DNA of 64,000 nt, taken from assembly GCA_036365455.1 (NCBI GenBank), contig JAWQUS010000007.1, forward strand, positions 22,646,001-22,710,000, written 5' to 3'. Positions 10,707-20,765 of the stretch are shown here, piece after piece. Under the pieces are notes generated by a model, which did no database searches, was not told the origin of the DNA, and saw only the letters and a list, made by a program, of their open reading frames with translations. The translations under genes and the position numbers were made by a program. Numbering within the stretch: the first letter of the stretch is position 1; each line of letters starts with the position of its first letter. Source of the DNA: Macrosoma leucophasiata. Taxonomy: Eukaryota > Arthropoda > Insecta > Lepidoptera > Hedylidae.

Positions 10707-10873
10707 GTGTCAATGGCCTGTCATAGTCATACTCTAGCGGACAAAAAATTTGACAATTTCACAGCGGCATCCGTAGCCTCCATTAGGTCTCTTCTTGCGC
10801 AACTGTTGGGGCACAGTGGGCAGGAGAGCAGATGTATCATATCCTGCTTTGGAGCACCGCAGTCACATTCTGG
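10707..10873 (-). pseudogene. LINE ORF2 C-terminal zinc-knuckle fragment
   Basis: The minus-strand frame contains CDCGAPKQDMIHLLSCP followed by a helical tail (RRDLMEATDAAVKLSNFL). C-x-CG...H-L...CP is the usual C-terminus of jockey/CR1-type ORF2 proteins. No reverse transcriptase domain is nearby. Confidence 0.6.
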
Positions 10874-10874
10874 T

Positions 10875-11200
10875 CTCGAAGCACGGATTTTCATGATATT
10901 TTCAGTAATAGATAGTGATTCTTGAGGAAAGTTTGCTAACGTTATAGTAGTAACCGGATTTGGTCGGCGGACCAAATCCGACCGAACCCGCGCGAGCGCA
11001 CCACATCGGACTTGATTAATAATAATTCTGTCCGCCGGAACCTCTACACACAGTCAGATTTGGTTCGGAGCGTACCGTATGCGTTTGTCCGCTCCGTACC
11101 AAATCCGGACGTGTGTTACGACTATTAACGATAGCAAACTTTCCTCAAGAATCACTCTATCTATTACTGAAAATCACATGAAAATCCGTGCTTCGCGTTT
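10875..11200. repeat. Inverted repeat enclosing GC-rich hairpins
   Basis: 'aagcacggattttcatg..tt' to 'aaagtttgctaacgtta' (10875-10942) recurs inverted at 11130-11200 with small indels. Inside, 'cggatttggtc ggcg gaccaaatccg' (10953-10978) is a perfect 11-bp stem, and 11052-11115 is a second palindrome around 'ccgtatgcg'. Likely a MITE nested between two inverted tail copies. Confidence 0.65.
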
Positions 11201-11904
11201 ATCCTGAACAGATAGGCAGGAGCGACTATGTTTTACAATATGTAAAGATTATTCTGTATACTTTTTCGCTTACATTATTGTCCTCTGAGAGACACAATTT
11301 AACAAGATAATATTTTCTAGTACCTATAGGTATTTAGTAGGTACCATTGTCGTATCGTCGGGTGTAAAAATCCACTTACGTTTTTCAAGTGATCTCACCC
11401 TTACTTGTATTCTTTTTGAACAACCGCCATCAAATGTTCGTGAGAGCTCTATTGTTGGAGCACTCTTACTCTGGTTTATAGTAAAAAGTGCTCAAATGTT
11501 TTATTTGCTGTAAATAATTGCACATGCTGCCGATTTTGATCTCTGCTCTCATTGTTTGGCTTATATTTTATGTAAATAATGCTCTTTTTAAAAATAAATC
11601 TGGTATTGCATGCCTTGTGATAGCAAACATACGAAGCCTAATGTCTCAAGTTTTATCGAGTCAGACAATGAGTCAGAGAATGATAATAATATATCTGTCG
11701 AATGATATATTTATCGAGTCAGAGAATGATATATATATAGTATAGTAGTAGTATAAGTATAATTCTCAATTCTCAATTCAATTCTCCCAAAGTCAACATT
11801 TGGTGAAATTTTACTGTAATCAAATGAAACATATTTATGATTGCGAATAAATGTCTCAAGTAAGACATAACAAGATGCTCGCGTTACCATAAATGGTACA
11901 TAAA
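11201..11904. other. No gene; AT-rich
   Basis: Contains local duplications ('atcgagtcagagaatgat' twice, 11650-11735). 11838-11895 recurs in the same orientation near 12628-12685 ('agatgctcgc', 'gaataaatgtctcaag'). Confidence 0.45.
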
Positions 11905-12175
11905 TATAGAATCAGAATCAGTAATTCATATATTCATTTAGGGTGACAGGCACCTCTTATGACACGTCAAAAACAAACAAAATAAATTAAAGTGAATAAC
12001 AATTGTTATACATGTCAAACAAGCTAAAAAATATATTTAAAGAATATCAATTAGATAAAACTAAATATAAATAAGTTTGTCATTGGAATGTCTGATTTCC
12101 CATTTTACAAACTGATAACAAACAGTAAAAAGAATAGAAAAAGTCATTCTTTGTCACTCACCGGCAGAGTGATCG
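11905..12175 (-). mobile_element. LINE-G 3' end, (GATTCT)n tail
   Basis: Read on the minus strand it ends 'gaataaatgaattactgatt' with a short GATTCT repeat, preceded by 'ggtgcctgtcaccctaaatg'. Further copies lie at 26165 (minus), 45170 (plus), 21927 (minus) and 53565 (plus). 5'-truncated retrotransposon fragment. Confidence 0.7.
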
Positions 12176-12287
12176 GAGAAAAAATGTATAGAGTTTGAAA
12201 GTATGAATTTAAGTACATTTATTTCCAGAAACTTAATTTGTCCAAAAACGTAATAATGTCCTCGCATCATATCAGATTTATTATTAT

Positions 12288-12530
12288 ACTATCTGTTGCC
12301 CGCGGCTTCGCCCGCGTGGATGTCGTTTTATAAATAACTAAGTAGCCTATGTTCTTTCTCAAAGTCAGCTCTATCTACAGAGATAGAGCTGACTTTGAGA
12401 AACAGACTGACTTTTGGTACAGACCAAACTTCAATAAAATCGGTTTAGTCGTTTGGACGTGAAAAGGCGACAGACAGACAGATAGAGTTACTTTTGCATT
12501 TATAATATTAGTAGGGATTTAGAACCCGCA
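12288..12530 (+). mobile_element. RTE-like 3' tail (Tail-2 type)
   Basis: Begins 'cccgcggcttcgcccgcgtg', contains 'aaaatcggt..gtcgtttgg' and a (GACA)n stretch, and ends 'ttataatattagtaggga', the standard layout of RTE-like 3' ends. A perfect hairpin has formed inside it at 12357-12400. Confidence 0.7.
12357..12400. repeat. Perfect hairpin, 20-bp arms, 4-nt loop
   Basis: 12357-12376 is the exact reverse complement of 12381-12400; the loop is 'acag'. It interrupts the RTE-like tail, where related copies have no hairpin. Confidence 0.9.
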
Positions 12531-12849
12531 TATTATTACTTATTACTTATGCAAGCACATACTTAATTTCCCAAATATGATATTTAAATCATCATCCAAT
12601 TTGTCATAATATATGTACGATCATCAATTCTGAATAAATGTCTCAAGAAAGACATAACCAGATGCTCGCCTAACCATAAATTGTCCACAGATTACAACCG
12701 TAGCTAATCGTGCTCGGACCCAATCCCATGTCTGCAGCTGATGCACGGGCTTTAATTAATTAATGAAGAAACAAAGACGTCCTCTCGGAAACGGATGCTA
12801 CTGGAGTAAATAATGTGGGGAAATACCAATTACGCGTAGGAATAGGTAG
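12531..12849. other. No gene recognised
   Basis: AT-rich start, including the second copy of the 11838-11895 repeat; the remainder is unrecognised. Confidence 0.4.
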
Positions 12850-13003
12850 CCCTGTGATTTCCGGCACAAAGGTATAGGTACACCTTAGGCCTCAGAAGTG
12901 CTAACGCATCTACATTTTGACCTGTCGTCTTTGTGCCTATAGGCTGCAGTCATCACTTAACATCAATGTGAACTGCATGCTTTCCATAACATAAAAAAAA
13001 ACA
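12850..13003 (+). mobile_element. PolyA-290 retroposon, 5'-truncated
   Basis: Begins at the 'ccctg.gatttccggcacaa' block and runs to an A-rich tail at 12990-13001. The 5' 130 bp are missing, as expected from incomplete reverse transcription. Confidence 0.8.
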
Positions 13004-13005
13004 TT

Positions 13006-13053
13006 CTCTTCATAAATGCACGCCGATTCCTAAGACTTTTGACCCCACCATCA
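13006..13053 (-). repeat. 48-bp inverted copy of LINE segment 13417-13464
   Basis: Reverse complement of 13417-13464 with one mismatch, lying about 360 bp upstream of it. The similarity is far higher than between other copies of this LINE in the window. Confidence 0.85.
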
Positions 13054-13222
13054 CATTCGTTGTGTTGACACAAAATTTAGTTTCGCAAACACAATATTTT
13101 TATTTTGACCTAGAAAATTTGCCAAAAAATCTATTTGCTGCTTATACAGCACAAGCAGTGCTGTCCGCTGCGAGATAAGCTAAACCCGCCATTGTGCGGA
13201 CGACGCAAGCCCGCCGCTCGAC
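13054..13222 (+). repeat. Direct repeat flanking a LINE fragment (left)
   Basis: 'cattcgttgtgt', 'atttagtttcg.aaacacaa' and 'cattgtgcgg.cgacg' recur in the same order at 13712-13898. Family unknown. Confidence 0.65.
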
Positions 13223-13260
13223 GGCATAATTAGTAACTGTAATATAATAATAATACATTA

Positions 13261-13580
13261 TGTAATGAAAAAAGGCATGCTCCGATGGTTCGGGCATATA
13301 GAAAGAATGTCGAATGAGCGAATGACTAAACAGATATACAATGCGAATGTGGATGGTTGCAGAGGCCCAGGAAAACCAAGGCTTACCTACCATGACCAAA
13401 TAGGTCGAGTTCTGTCTGATGGTGGGGTCAAAAGTCTTAGGAATCGGCGTGCATGTATGAAGAGAATGGTGAAGGTAGACGAGGCACGAGAGGTTTGTCT
13501 GAACCGGGATATCTGGCGCTCTACACTCTCTGCCTACCCCGTTAGGGACCTGGCGTGAAGATACATACATACATACATAC
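13261..13580 (+). pseudogene. LINE ORF2 C-terminal fragment
   Basis: The frame reads LRWFGHIERM..ERMTKQIYNA.VDG.RG.GKPRLTYHDQIG..L.., RACMKRMVKVDEAREVC..RDIWRSTLSAYP.RDLA, the C-terminal end typical of lepidopteran non-LTR retrotransposons. It is followed by (CATA)n at 13561-13580 as a 3' tail. The catalytic part is absent. Related broken pieces: 2520, 18990 and 19694. Confidence 0.8.
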
Positions 13581-13711
13581 ATTATAAATAAATAGTGTCA
13601 GTGTGATACCACAATCTTTTAAATATTAATTTTCATTTTGAACTTATTTCAAGTCGATTTAAATATCTAAAGAATATTAATGATATACTACCTACTAAAA
13701 TCCAGATAGTG

Positions 13712-13898
13712 CATTCGTTGTGTCGTCAGAGTTGGCACGAAATTTAGTTTCGTAAACACAATATTTTAATAAAGTGTTAACCTAGAAAATATCCCTAAGA
13801 AGCTGTCCGCTGTTTATGCAGCATAAGCTGCAGCTGGCCGCTGCGTGATAACTTAAACCCTGCATTGTGCGGCCGACGGAAACCCGTTCCCCGTCGAG
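13712..13898 (+). repeat. Direct repeat flanking a LINE fragment (right)
   Basis: Second copy of 13054-13222, somewhat longer and diverged. Together they bracket the LINE fragment at 13261-13580 but are too long and diverged to be a target-site duplication. Confidence 0.65.
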
Positions 13899-13994
13899 TG
13901 ATTTCCAACACAGCATAAAACGCTCTACGAACTTGAAACTAGCCGCTTGTCTCTTTCCTAAGCTTGATGTTCAATATTTCATGATGAGCACTGT

Positions 13995-14217
13995 ACTTAT
14001 GTAATTACTAGCGGCCCGCCCCGGCTTCGCGCGGTTGCAATGTTACCTACCCTCTCCTATTCGTTTTAGCGTGATGTTATAGCTAAAACTTTCCTCGATA
14101 AATGGGCTATCTAACAGTGAAAGAATTATTCAAATCGGGAGCGTAGTTCCTGAGATTAGCGCGTTCAAGCAAACAAACAAACAAACTCTTCAGCTTTATA
14201 ATATTAGTAAGTATAGA
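13995..14217 (+). mobile_element. Tail-1 element
   Basis: Good copy from 'ctagcggcccgccccggctt' to 'ttataatattagtaag', with (CAAA)n before 'ctcttcagct'. Confidence 0.75.
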
Positions 14218-14222
14218 TAACA

Positions 14223-14345
14223 TAAAATGTGAAGCGCGCTTGGCCCCGCGGCTGGTGTAGATCGGAAGCGATCTACACGGTTAAGCGATACGGGCGCGGT
14301 CAGGTTTGTGATGGGTGACCGCTAATGGCAAATTAAAATGGGCGT
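14223..14345 (+). mobile_element. 5S-SINE, head only
   Basis: Contains the 5S-like promoter region ('gcgatacgggcgcggtc', 'gatgggtgaccgc') and stops abruptly after 'aaattaaaatg'. The LINE-like 3' half is missing. Confidence 0.8.
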
Positions 14346-14574
14346 TTAAGTAATAATAAGTAGAATAAGTGTAGAATGGACACTTCGACGTCCCGCCCGA
14401 TTTCCCCGCATCACCCAACCTCCTCCCCTCTTATGGGCGACGGTTGGTATTTTCGACGTGCTACGCACACAGGTGCACGTGTAAATACACGTCACTGATT
14501 GATGTCTGTGTAATAGAGACCAAATTAAGCGTTTGTATGGAATTTTGGCGGAGTGTCCGCGTTGCGCACTGAGT
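14346..14574. other. Unrecognised, moderately GC-rich
   Basis: 14514-14560 ('ccaaattaagcgtttgta' and 'ggaattttggcggagtgt') recurs at 50985-51025, so at least that part is repetitive. Confidence 0.45.
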
Positions 14575-14665
14575 CTTTGTGTGGGTGTCGTCTAGGCTGC
14601 AGTCATCACTTAACATCAATGTGAACTTCATGCTTGTTGGCCACTTTCATTACTTTAAAAAAGTA
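14575..14665 (+). mobile_element. PolyA-290 retroposon, 3' end only
   Basis: Starts at 'tttgtgtgggtgtc' and ends in a short A-rich tail. Confidence 0.75.
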
Positions 14666-14693
14666 CCATTGACTTCTAATTGGTTTACACATA

Positions 14694-14840
14694 CCCCCTT
14701 ATTCATATAACGTATTTTAGCTAAAGTGTAAAAGTCTCACCTTTGTCTTTTTCTATCCTGCACATTTGACAATGCAATTGACAAAGACAAAGCATTCTAT
14801 AGCCAAACGTATCTAATGTACGTTTATGAATGAGTTAATC
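14694..14840 (+). mobile_element. MITE with 'ccccttattcata' ends
   Basis: The inner 'ctttgtctttttctatcctg', 'cacatttgacaatg' and 'gacaaagacaaagcattcta' recur in reverse orientation at 39104-39246, with matching inverted ends ('ttattcata' / 'tatgaat'). Confidence 0.75.
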
Positions 14841-15224
14841 TATATTATGGATTTATACCAGTTTTTCTATTGTAGAGACACCGCAGAATATTAAAATACA
14901 TTTTTTAATGAAGCATCCCTGAAAATCTTAATTACAGTTGTAAGCGTATGGCTTTATGGACTCCACGTTTACGTGTAACGTTCCAAACATAAAATAGCAG
15001 GCCATTTGTAAAATTAAAGCTCAGCTTAGGGTCTTTTTAATGAGGGAAAAAGTGGGTCGGACCAACGGTGCGTATCAAATTTTTCTTCTTGCCCCGTTTA
15101 AATATAGTGGATGGTGTTAAATTGTGAGCGAGTAGCGATATTATTAGTATCGTATAGTTTTGGTGAGTTTCTGTTGTGAAATCGATCCTCGGGTTAGGGC
15201 ATTCTAGGGGGATAATAATAAAAT
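14841..15224. other. No gene recognised
   Basis: Mixed composition with no recognisable element. The minus-strand frame at 15037-15447 overlaps the following SINE and is not a gene. Confidence 0.45.
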
Positions 15225-15443
15225 AACAATGGCAACCCATTATACGTCCCACTGCTGGGCACGAGTCTTTAGGGGGAGGCCTGGAGCTTACTCCACCACG
15301 TTGCTCCAATGCGGATTGGTGGAGATACGGGTTAGTGGCCAACCCGCTGTTGGATGTTTTCAAACCGCCCATAAAGCCTCCGACAAGGCTTAACGAATGC
15401 AATCTATCGATAGCAACCGGGACCGACGGCTTAACGTGCTCTT
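15225..15443 (-). mobile_element. 5S-SINE, 3' half
   Basis: Minus-strand copy from the (ATT)n tail to the 'ggtcccggttgctatcgata' block; the 5S-like head is absent. Confidence 0.8.
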
Positions 15444-15521
15444 CCATATATATACATAAGACATAATTATGACGACATGCCCGTATGAACCGTATGTCCG
15501 TGCGAAAGAAGAATTAAAAAC

Positions 15522-15996
15522 AAAGGAGATGTTGCAAAAATGTATGGACCTCCGGCCATGTATTGTACACAATATCATTAAACAGGCAAAATCAATATGA
15601 AAACGTTTTAAACTGCATATTTTCACTTATTTAGCTTTGTTTGCAGTTACAAAATATTATTTGCAGTTAGAATTGCAACTCAAAACCAACATGGCGAATA
15701 TGGCGGGCGATGTCATTTTGGCATTTTTATTTTTTAAATTGTATTTTGATTATATGGTACTTGGAGAAAAAGTAATATTTTCTAATAACTATCAAAATCG
15801 ATTGATCCCAAGCGTCGGCTGTATCGCTGCCATGTTTAACAACGTTGAAAATGATAAAATCGTTTTAATTAAATGTGGTTGTAACTCCAAAATATATTAT
15901 TGAATAAATTAATTGTATTTTTTTCGGATTCTTCTTTAATTTACCCATTTTTTGAGGACGTTTACGAACCAGAGCCGAGCTCGCAACATCTCCTTT
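15522..15996. mobile_element. 475-bp MITE with 14-bp TIR 'aaaggagatgttgc', copy 1
   Basis: 15522-15535 is exactly repeated in reverse complement at 15983-15996. Almost the same sequence occurs at 48316-48791. It includes an 88-codon open frame (15637-15903) that is broken in the other copy, so I treat it as non-coding. No transposase domain is visible. Superfamily unknown. Confidence 0.85.
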
Positions 15997-16494
15997 CGAC
16001 TAGATCTAACTAGGTCGAAATTTTCGATATTAATGACGTTCAATGAAAAGTCAAGCAGTTTTCTGGGACTTCAGGCCCTTGAAAAAGAACGTAGTTAGGA
16101 GTTTGTCGTGTATTAGCGAAAATCAGGTTATTTATAGGGTAAACATTTTTAATATCTAAGAACGCTGTGAGTGGTTGACGATACAAAGATAGGTTCTTGC
16201 TAAAGCTACCAACTACAAAATTTTATCTCTGCCATGACTTTTGTTAATACTTTTTTATTCGAATAACATTTAACCACTTGCTTAAAAGCAAGTAGAAGTG
16301 AGCCAAGCTCAAGTTTAACGAGCTTACGGCAGTACCGCAACTGTGTTGGTCTTCCAAAAGAACGATTACCCCCAAATAACACCTTAAAATAAGATAGTGT
16401 TCTGAAAATAATAACATGCATTCTAACTTGAGCTTTCAGGTACTGAATGTAGAGTCGACAATTTTGTTTTTGCTTTGGTATAAATCCCTAAACT
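15997..16494. other. No feature recognised
   Basis: AT-rich with no frame or repeat of note. Confidence 0.45.
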
Positions 16495-16800
16495 TCCTCA
16501 GTAGCCTAGTGGTAGCAGGCCACTACTACTGCCCTGGGTACCTGGGTTCGATTTCCGTGTCGGGGATGAGAAATCACAGTGTAAAATCCTTTACGTCTGC
16601 TTTTATTGATGATTATTCCATTTTCTGAAAGTTTCTCAGTACCTCAGAGTTTGGTGATGTGCCCGGAGATGTCAACAGGCTCGCCACCTGTTACAAGGGC
16701 CAAAACGTAACCGGTGAATCGCAGGTGTTTGCATGTATGATTGAATGCATGCATTAACCTCTTCCTACTCCTTCGGGTATTAAAGGCGTGAAGTTATGTA
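16495..16800 (+). mobile_element. tSINE-1, full length
   Basis: tRNA-like head with A box 'agtagcctagtggtagcagg' and B box 'gggttcgatttcc' (pol III internal promoter), then the tRNA-unrelated body ('tgtgcccggagatgtcaaca', 'aaaacgtaaccggtgaatcg'), ending 'ggcgtgaagttatg'. Best-preserved reference copies are this one and 43248-43558. Confidence 0.9.
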
Positions 16801-16929
16801 TAAATCCCTTAAAATCGGGTTCCTAACAGAGACAACCTAATGAAATATATAGGGTTCTTCGATATTAGGATTGCTATCGTAAGCGTTTTTGACGATATAA
16901 TGATATCTTTAACTTAAATCCAGCTTTTT
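16801..16929. other. Spacer between two retroposons
   Basis: Nothing recognised. Confidence 0.4.
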
Positions 16930-17224
16930 ACTGGTGGTAGAGCTCCAGTGACGGAGCTCGCGGGCGTAAGCACCACCGCATTACCTAATATACTTGCCGC
17001 TAAATGGTAGTGTTCAGCACTATCGTGTTCCGGTCAGGTGGTAATGTACGGCCCTGTAATTTCCGGCACAGAGGCATAACACCTAATGCCTCAGGAGTGG
17101 CAGCGCATCTGCATTTTGACCTCTGGTCATTGTGTGGGTGTCTATAGGCTGCAGTCATCACTTAACATCAATGTGAACTGCATGCTTGTTTGCCACTTTT
17201 GGTATATAAAAAAAAAAAAAAAAA
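16930..17224 (+). mobile_element. PolyA-290 retroposon, full-length reference copy
   Basis: Begins 'actggtggtagagctccagt', with a perfect 7-bp stem 'gagctcc/ggagctc', then 'accaccgcattacctaatat', 'cagcactatcgtgttccgg', 'gcctcaggagtggcagcgc' and 'aacatcaatgtgaactgcat', and ends in 17 A's. A 3' poly(A) with frequent 5' truncation indicates retroposition. I see no convincing tRNA-type B box, so its promoter origin is unclear. Confidence 0.9.
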
Positions 17225-18029
17225 GCTACAGACTGTTATCGCTGCCATCTTATCGCTTTCAAGAGGCGACAAACAGACGCCTAAACTTAAATAAAAGATT
17301 GTCGCGACGCGAAAAAATTCGAAACAACTTCACGGTACGCTGAACCTTGGACTTTATATTAATTACAACGATTATTTAGGCGGACCCAGAATTAGTTGCA
17401 AATTGAAAACAATGGGGGTTGACTCTCAAATTGGCTTTAACCGTCCGGCCTGAAGGTCGATAAAAGCCGATTATTGCCGATTCTCGAGTTGCCTAAGTTC
17501 CATGATAATGCAGGAAAAGTGGTTTTTGTTGGTACTTCCTTACTCAAATAACACGAACACCCTTTTCCCCTTTCGCTCGCGTTCTTTGTTTGGTCAGTTG
17601 ACTTGTTTATATTTGAGTTTTTCGAAGTAAAAAGTTAATGTGAGTAAATAAGGGCATAAGAAATCTGATCATGAAATTTTAATCATATAATTAGTTAAAT
17701 ATATGAATTATTCTTTGACGGAGCAAAGACTTATTATTTATTGCTGAATCGACAGGTTTTAACACGTCCTAACATACAATTGAAGAAAACATAAGATCAT
17801 TAAGACTTTTAAAACGAGTTCCTATATATTTATCAGTATCTCCTCATTTCAAAGAGTTTTTTGTTTACTTTATTGATAGAAAAGCATAATGGAGTTTCTG
17901 AAACTGCTGGTCAGATTGAAAAATCTTATCATATAATCTAGAAGCATTCTTAAAAATGTATCAACCATCGTATAAATAAAATATTTAATCAACAACGATC
18001 TGCTGAACTGTCTGATATGGTGCCACTGT
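17225..18029. other. No gene recognised
   Basis: Apparently single-copy within the window; AT-rich with a GC-richer stretch at 17240-17520. No splice-flanked frame stands out. Confidence 0.45.
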
Positions 18030-18175
18030 ATCATTTCCTACACCGCACTACCCACCAAAGAGGGAGGTTCCACCCACACAGACTGGTCGCTTGGCAGTAC
18101 TCAACGGTTCGGTTTTCGTATAAATTGTGGATCGAACTTGCCTCTGTGGTGTTAAATACGGGAAGCTTGTAATGA
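18030..18175 (+). pseudogene. LINE ORF2 3' remnant
   Basis: 'tttcctacaccgcactaccc' and 'aggttccacccacacagact' match 33915-33960 ('tcctacaccatactacccgc', 'gaagttccaccctcaccgac'), the C-terminal LINE fragment there. This one is heavily mutated. Confidence 0.55.
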
Positions 18176-18989
18176 CCTCAAATTGTACGAACAGTATGCA
18201 CAGCCTATGCATACCCTACCTCTACCTACGGCCGCACATAAAAGCCCAAATCTACTCACACACGCACACTGTTGCAATACTTGCAATATGATGTAGCGTA
18301 ACCTGTGTACCGTTATTTAACCATCGCTAGTAATAGATTAATTTCCACTATTTCTTGAATTATTGTTTATAATAAAAAGACGTCTCAACAAGTTCTAATT
18401 AAATGGTTGAGACTAGCATTTTCTTTTGGATAGACGTTAGTCTCATTTTCGTTTATATTGACTGTTCACCAAATGGGTGACCATAATTTACTTAATTGTA
18501 AATAATTTTGGGACCAAATATTACCTATATCAAAAACGTCTGAAATCGATTCGGTTATCGATTCTGAACAAACTAGTTTCGGGTTGTACATTTAATTCTG
18601 TTACACGTTTTATAGTGTATATATAACGAAAGATTCCATCCCGAAGTGAACGAACACAATCTGATGATGTAATAAACAATTTCTTAGTCCTTTTGTCTGT
18701 TTCAAGTGTTTAGCCTACATAAATATGACCTCAGAGAAGATAACAAAATATATAAAAGTAAAATAAAATAAACAACGAAATCTTTATAAAAATAAAGCGA
18801 ACGCATTACTTCTAATTAAAGGCGAACAAATATTCAGGCTTTGCTTTGTTTTTACATTCGACTCTCACCTCGATTAGGGTTGGTGTACAATGAGTGTATC
18901 GGTGGGTAATGTAATAAGAAACTGTTATCATGATTCTGCCGCTTGTGGCCAACGATTCGGACACAACAAAGTTTTACGGCGGATCCGAA
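18176..18989. other. No gene recognised
   Basis: AT-rich sequence without recognisable elements. Confidence 0.45.
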
Positions 18990-19180
18990 TCTTCGATCTA
19001 AATCCATATTTGGTGGAATCAAAAGTCTGAGGAATCGGCGTGCATGTATGAAAAGGCGGTCCTCATACACCTGCCTCGCTTCTTATACATTCATTATTCT
19101 TGATCTCTGGATATCCTGGTGGTTATCTAGCGCTCCACCCTCTCTGCCTACCCCGTGAAGTATTTGGCTTAAAGATACTG
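18990..19180 (+). pseudogene. LINE ORF2 C-terminal fragment, degraded
   Basis: Encodes GIKSLRNRRACMKRR and then, after frame disruptions, the 'tctagcgctccaccctctct' and 'gcctaccccgtgaag' end shared with 13490-13560. An internal deletion removed most of the VDEAREVC region. Confidence 0.65.
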
Positions 19181-19693
19181 CTACTTTAGTAGTACCATTT
19201 CCCTAAATCATAAGTTTAGCTATAGAAATAAGCTGATTAGTTCTAATCTAAAGTCTAACTAATCAGTTTAAAATCTCTTTTCAAATGTATGGAAAATCTA
19301 TATCCAAACGTATGCTAACTAATCAGAGCTTCATCGCAAATGAACATGACAGGTCTTCCAGCAATTCGTTCTAAGTTATTTGACGCGAATGGTATTTTGA
19401 CACGCTTGTAACCGGCCGCAGGTAACTCTTTGGCAGGTTTACTATAAATATTTTTATTGCTCCTATTATGTCACCAGTTTTATTAAGTAAAATGGCCGCC
19501 TAAAAAACCTATTCACAATTTAAGTCCGTCACTTTGGACTGCTTTGTATCTAAAATGAATGCAATTTGTATGTACAAAAGGTGCGTGAACTGAATATGAA
19601 GATGTAGATCTTCGGTTCACGTTCTTTTATAACAATTCTATTATAATCTTTTATCATTATTACCTATTAATAGATAAACTTGAGGATTGTATT
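19181..19693. other. No gene; short palindromic stretch
   Basis: 'ctgattagtt' at about 19232 is mirrored by 'aactaatcag' at about 19258, possibly a MITE remnant. Otherwise unrecognised. Confidence 0.4.
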
Positions 19694-19984
19694 TCACCGA
19701 AACGGCATTTGGCTGTGTGAAAACGCTGTCAGTTGTTTTGTATGTATGTATGTATCTTCACGCCGTCCCTCACGGGGTAGGCAGAAAGTGTGGTGCGCCA
19801 GATATCCCGGTCCTGACTGTGCTTCTTCTACATTCATCATTCTCTTCATAGATGCACACCGATACCTAAGACTATTGACTCCACCCTCAAACAGTACTCG
19901 ACCTATTCGGTCATGGTAGGTCAGTCTTGGTCTTCCTGTGCCTCTGCAACCATCCACATTCGCACTGTCTATCTGTTTAGTCAT
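19694..19984 (-). pseudogene. LINE ORF2 C-terminal fragment
   Basis: The minus-strand frame has MTKQIDSANVDGCRGTGRPR, LTYHDRIGRVLFEGG..SLR, MKRMMNVEEAQ, the same LINE as 13261-13580, with its 3' (CATA)n tail at 19738-19752. The frame loses register after the EEA motif. Confidence 0.75.
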
Positions 19985-20086
19985 TCAATCATTCGACATT
20001 AAAATTTGTTGTGATACTTATAGGTATATTATGGTATACCTTTTACGTTACATACATTCCAACTAATTACTTGGACCCCGAAAGGG

Positions 20087-20450
20087 AAGCGCGTATGGCC
20101 CGGCGGCTGGTGTTGATCGTAAGCGATCTACTCGGTTAAGCACTACGGGCGCGGTCGGGTAGTGAGATGGGTGATCGCTAGTGGCAAATTAAATGCGCGT
20201 TTCCGTGCTTCGGAGGGCACGTTAAGCCGTCGGTCCCGGTTGCTATCGATAGATAGCAGTCGTTAAACCTTGTCGGAGGCCTTATGGGCGGTTTGAAAAC
20301 ATCCGACACCGGGTTGGCCACTAACCCGTATCTCCACCAATCCGCATTGGCGTGGTGGAGTAAGCTCCAGGCCTCTCCCCAAAGAGGGTAGAGACTCGTG
20401 TCCAGCAGTGGGACGTATAATGGGTTGCCTTTATTATTATTCCACTTATT
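20087..20450 (+). mobile_element. 5S-SINE, full length
   Basis: Head 'gaagcgcgtatggcccggcg', then 'agcactacgggcgcggtcgg' and 'gatgggtgatcgc' (5S rRNA box A and box C equivalents), body 'cgtcggtcccggttgctatc' and 'cttatgggcggtttgaaaac', and tail 'cagcagtgggacgtataatg' + (ATT)n. The 3' half resembles a LINE end, so the element probably uses that LINE's machinery (inference). Confidence 0.9.
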
Positions 20451-20579
20451 ATTTTTTTAACTAATAAATATATATATTTTTTTAATTATTATTCCACTTA
20501 TTTATTCATGAAACTTATTAACTATTTGTTTACATATATATGTATAGAAAAACAACAAATATATATAAAAAAATAATAA
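20451..20579. repeat. AT-rich imperfect palindrome
   Basis: 'actaataaatatatatattt' style sequence is mirrored by 'aaatatatataaaaaaataa' about 80 bp later. Confidence 0.5.
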
Positions 20580-20765
20580 ATAGTGTGCCGCCGGCAGCGG
20601 GAGCAGGGTCCAAACTGCCGGTGGTTAGGGACACAGAGACAGGAACCTCCTCACTATGCGTGCCGTGCCGAGGAGTACTGCTTTCTGTATCAGACCCTTG
20701 ATCCATCCACCTAGCGAGAGCCTCTTGAGATGTTGGTCGTTATTATTATTATTATTACTCGGACC
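20580..20765 (+). mobile_element. GC-rich retroelement 3' fragment with (TTA)n tail
   Basis: A sharply GC-rich 150-bp block ending in (ATT)n at 20738-20757, the shape of a truncated non-LTR element end. Family not recognised. Confidence 0.45.

Noticed and set aside
13054..13898. Long terminal repeats of a retrovirus-like element
   Set aside because: The direct repeats at 13054 and 13712 lack TG...CA ends, a primer-binding site and any gag/pol sequence between them; the interior is a non-LTR LINE fragment.
15637..15903. 88-codon frame inside the 475-bp MITE
   Set aside because: The second copy (48316-48791) carries indels and a stop in this frame, so it is not maintained.
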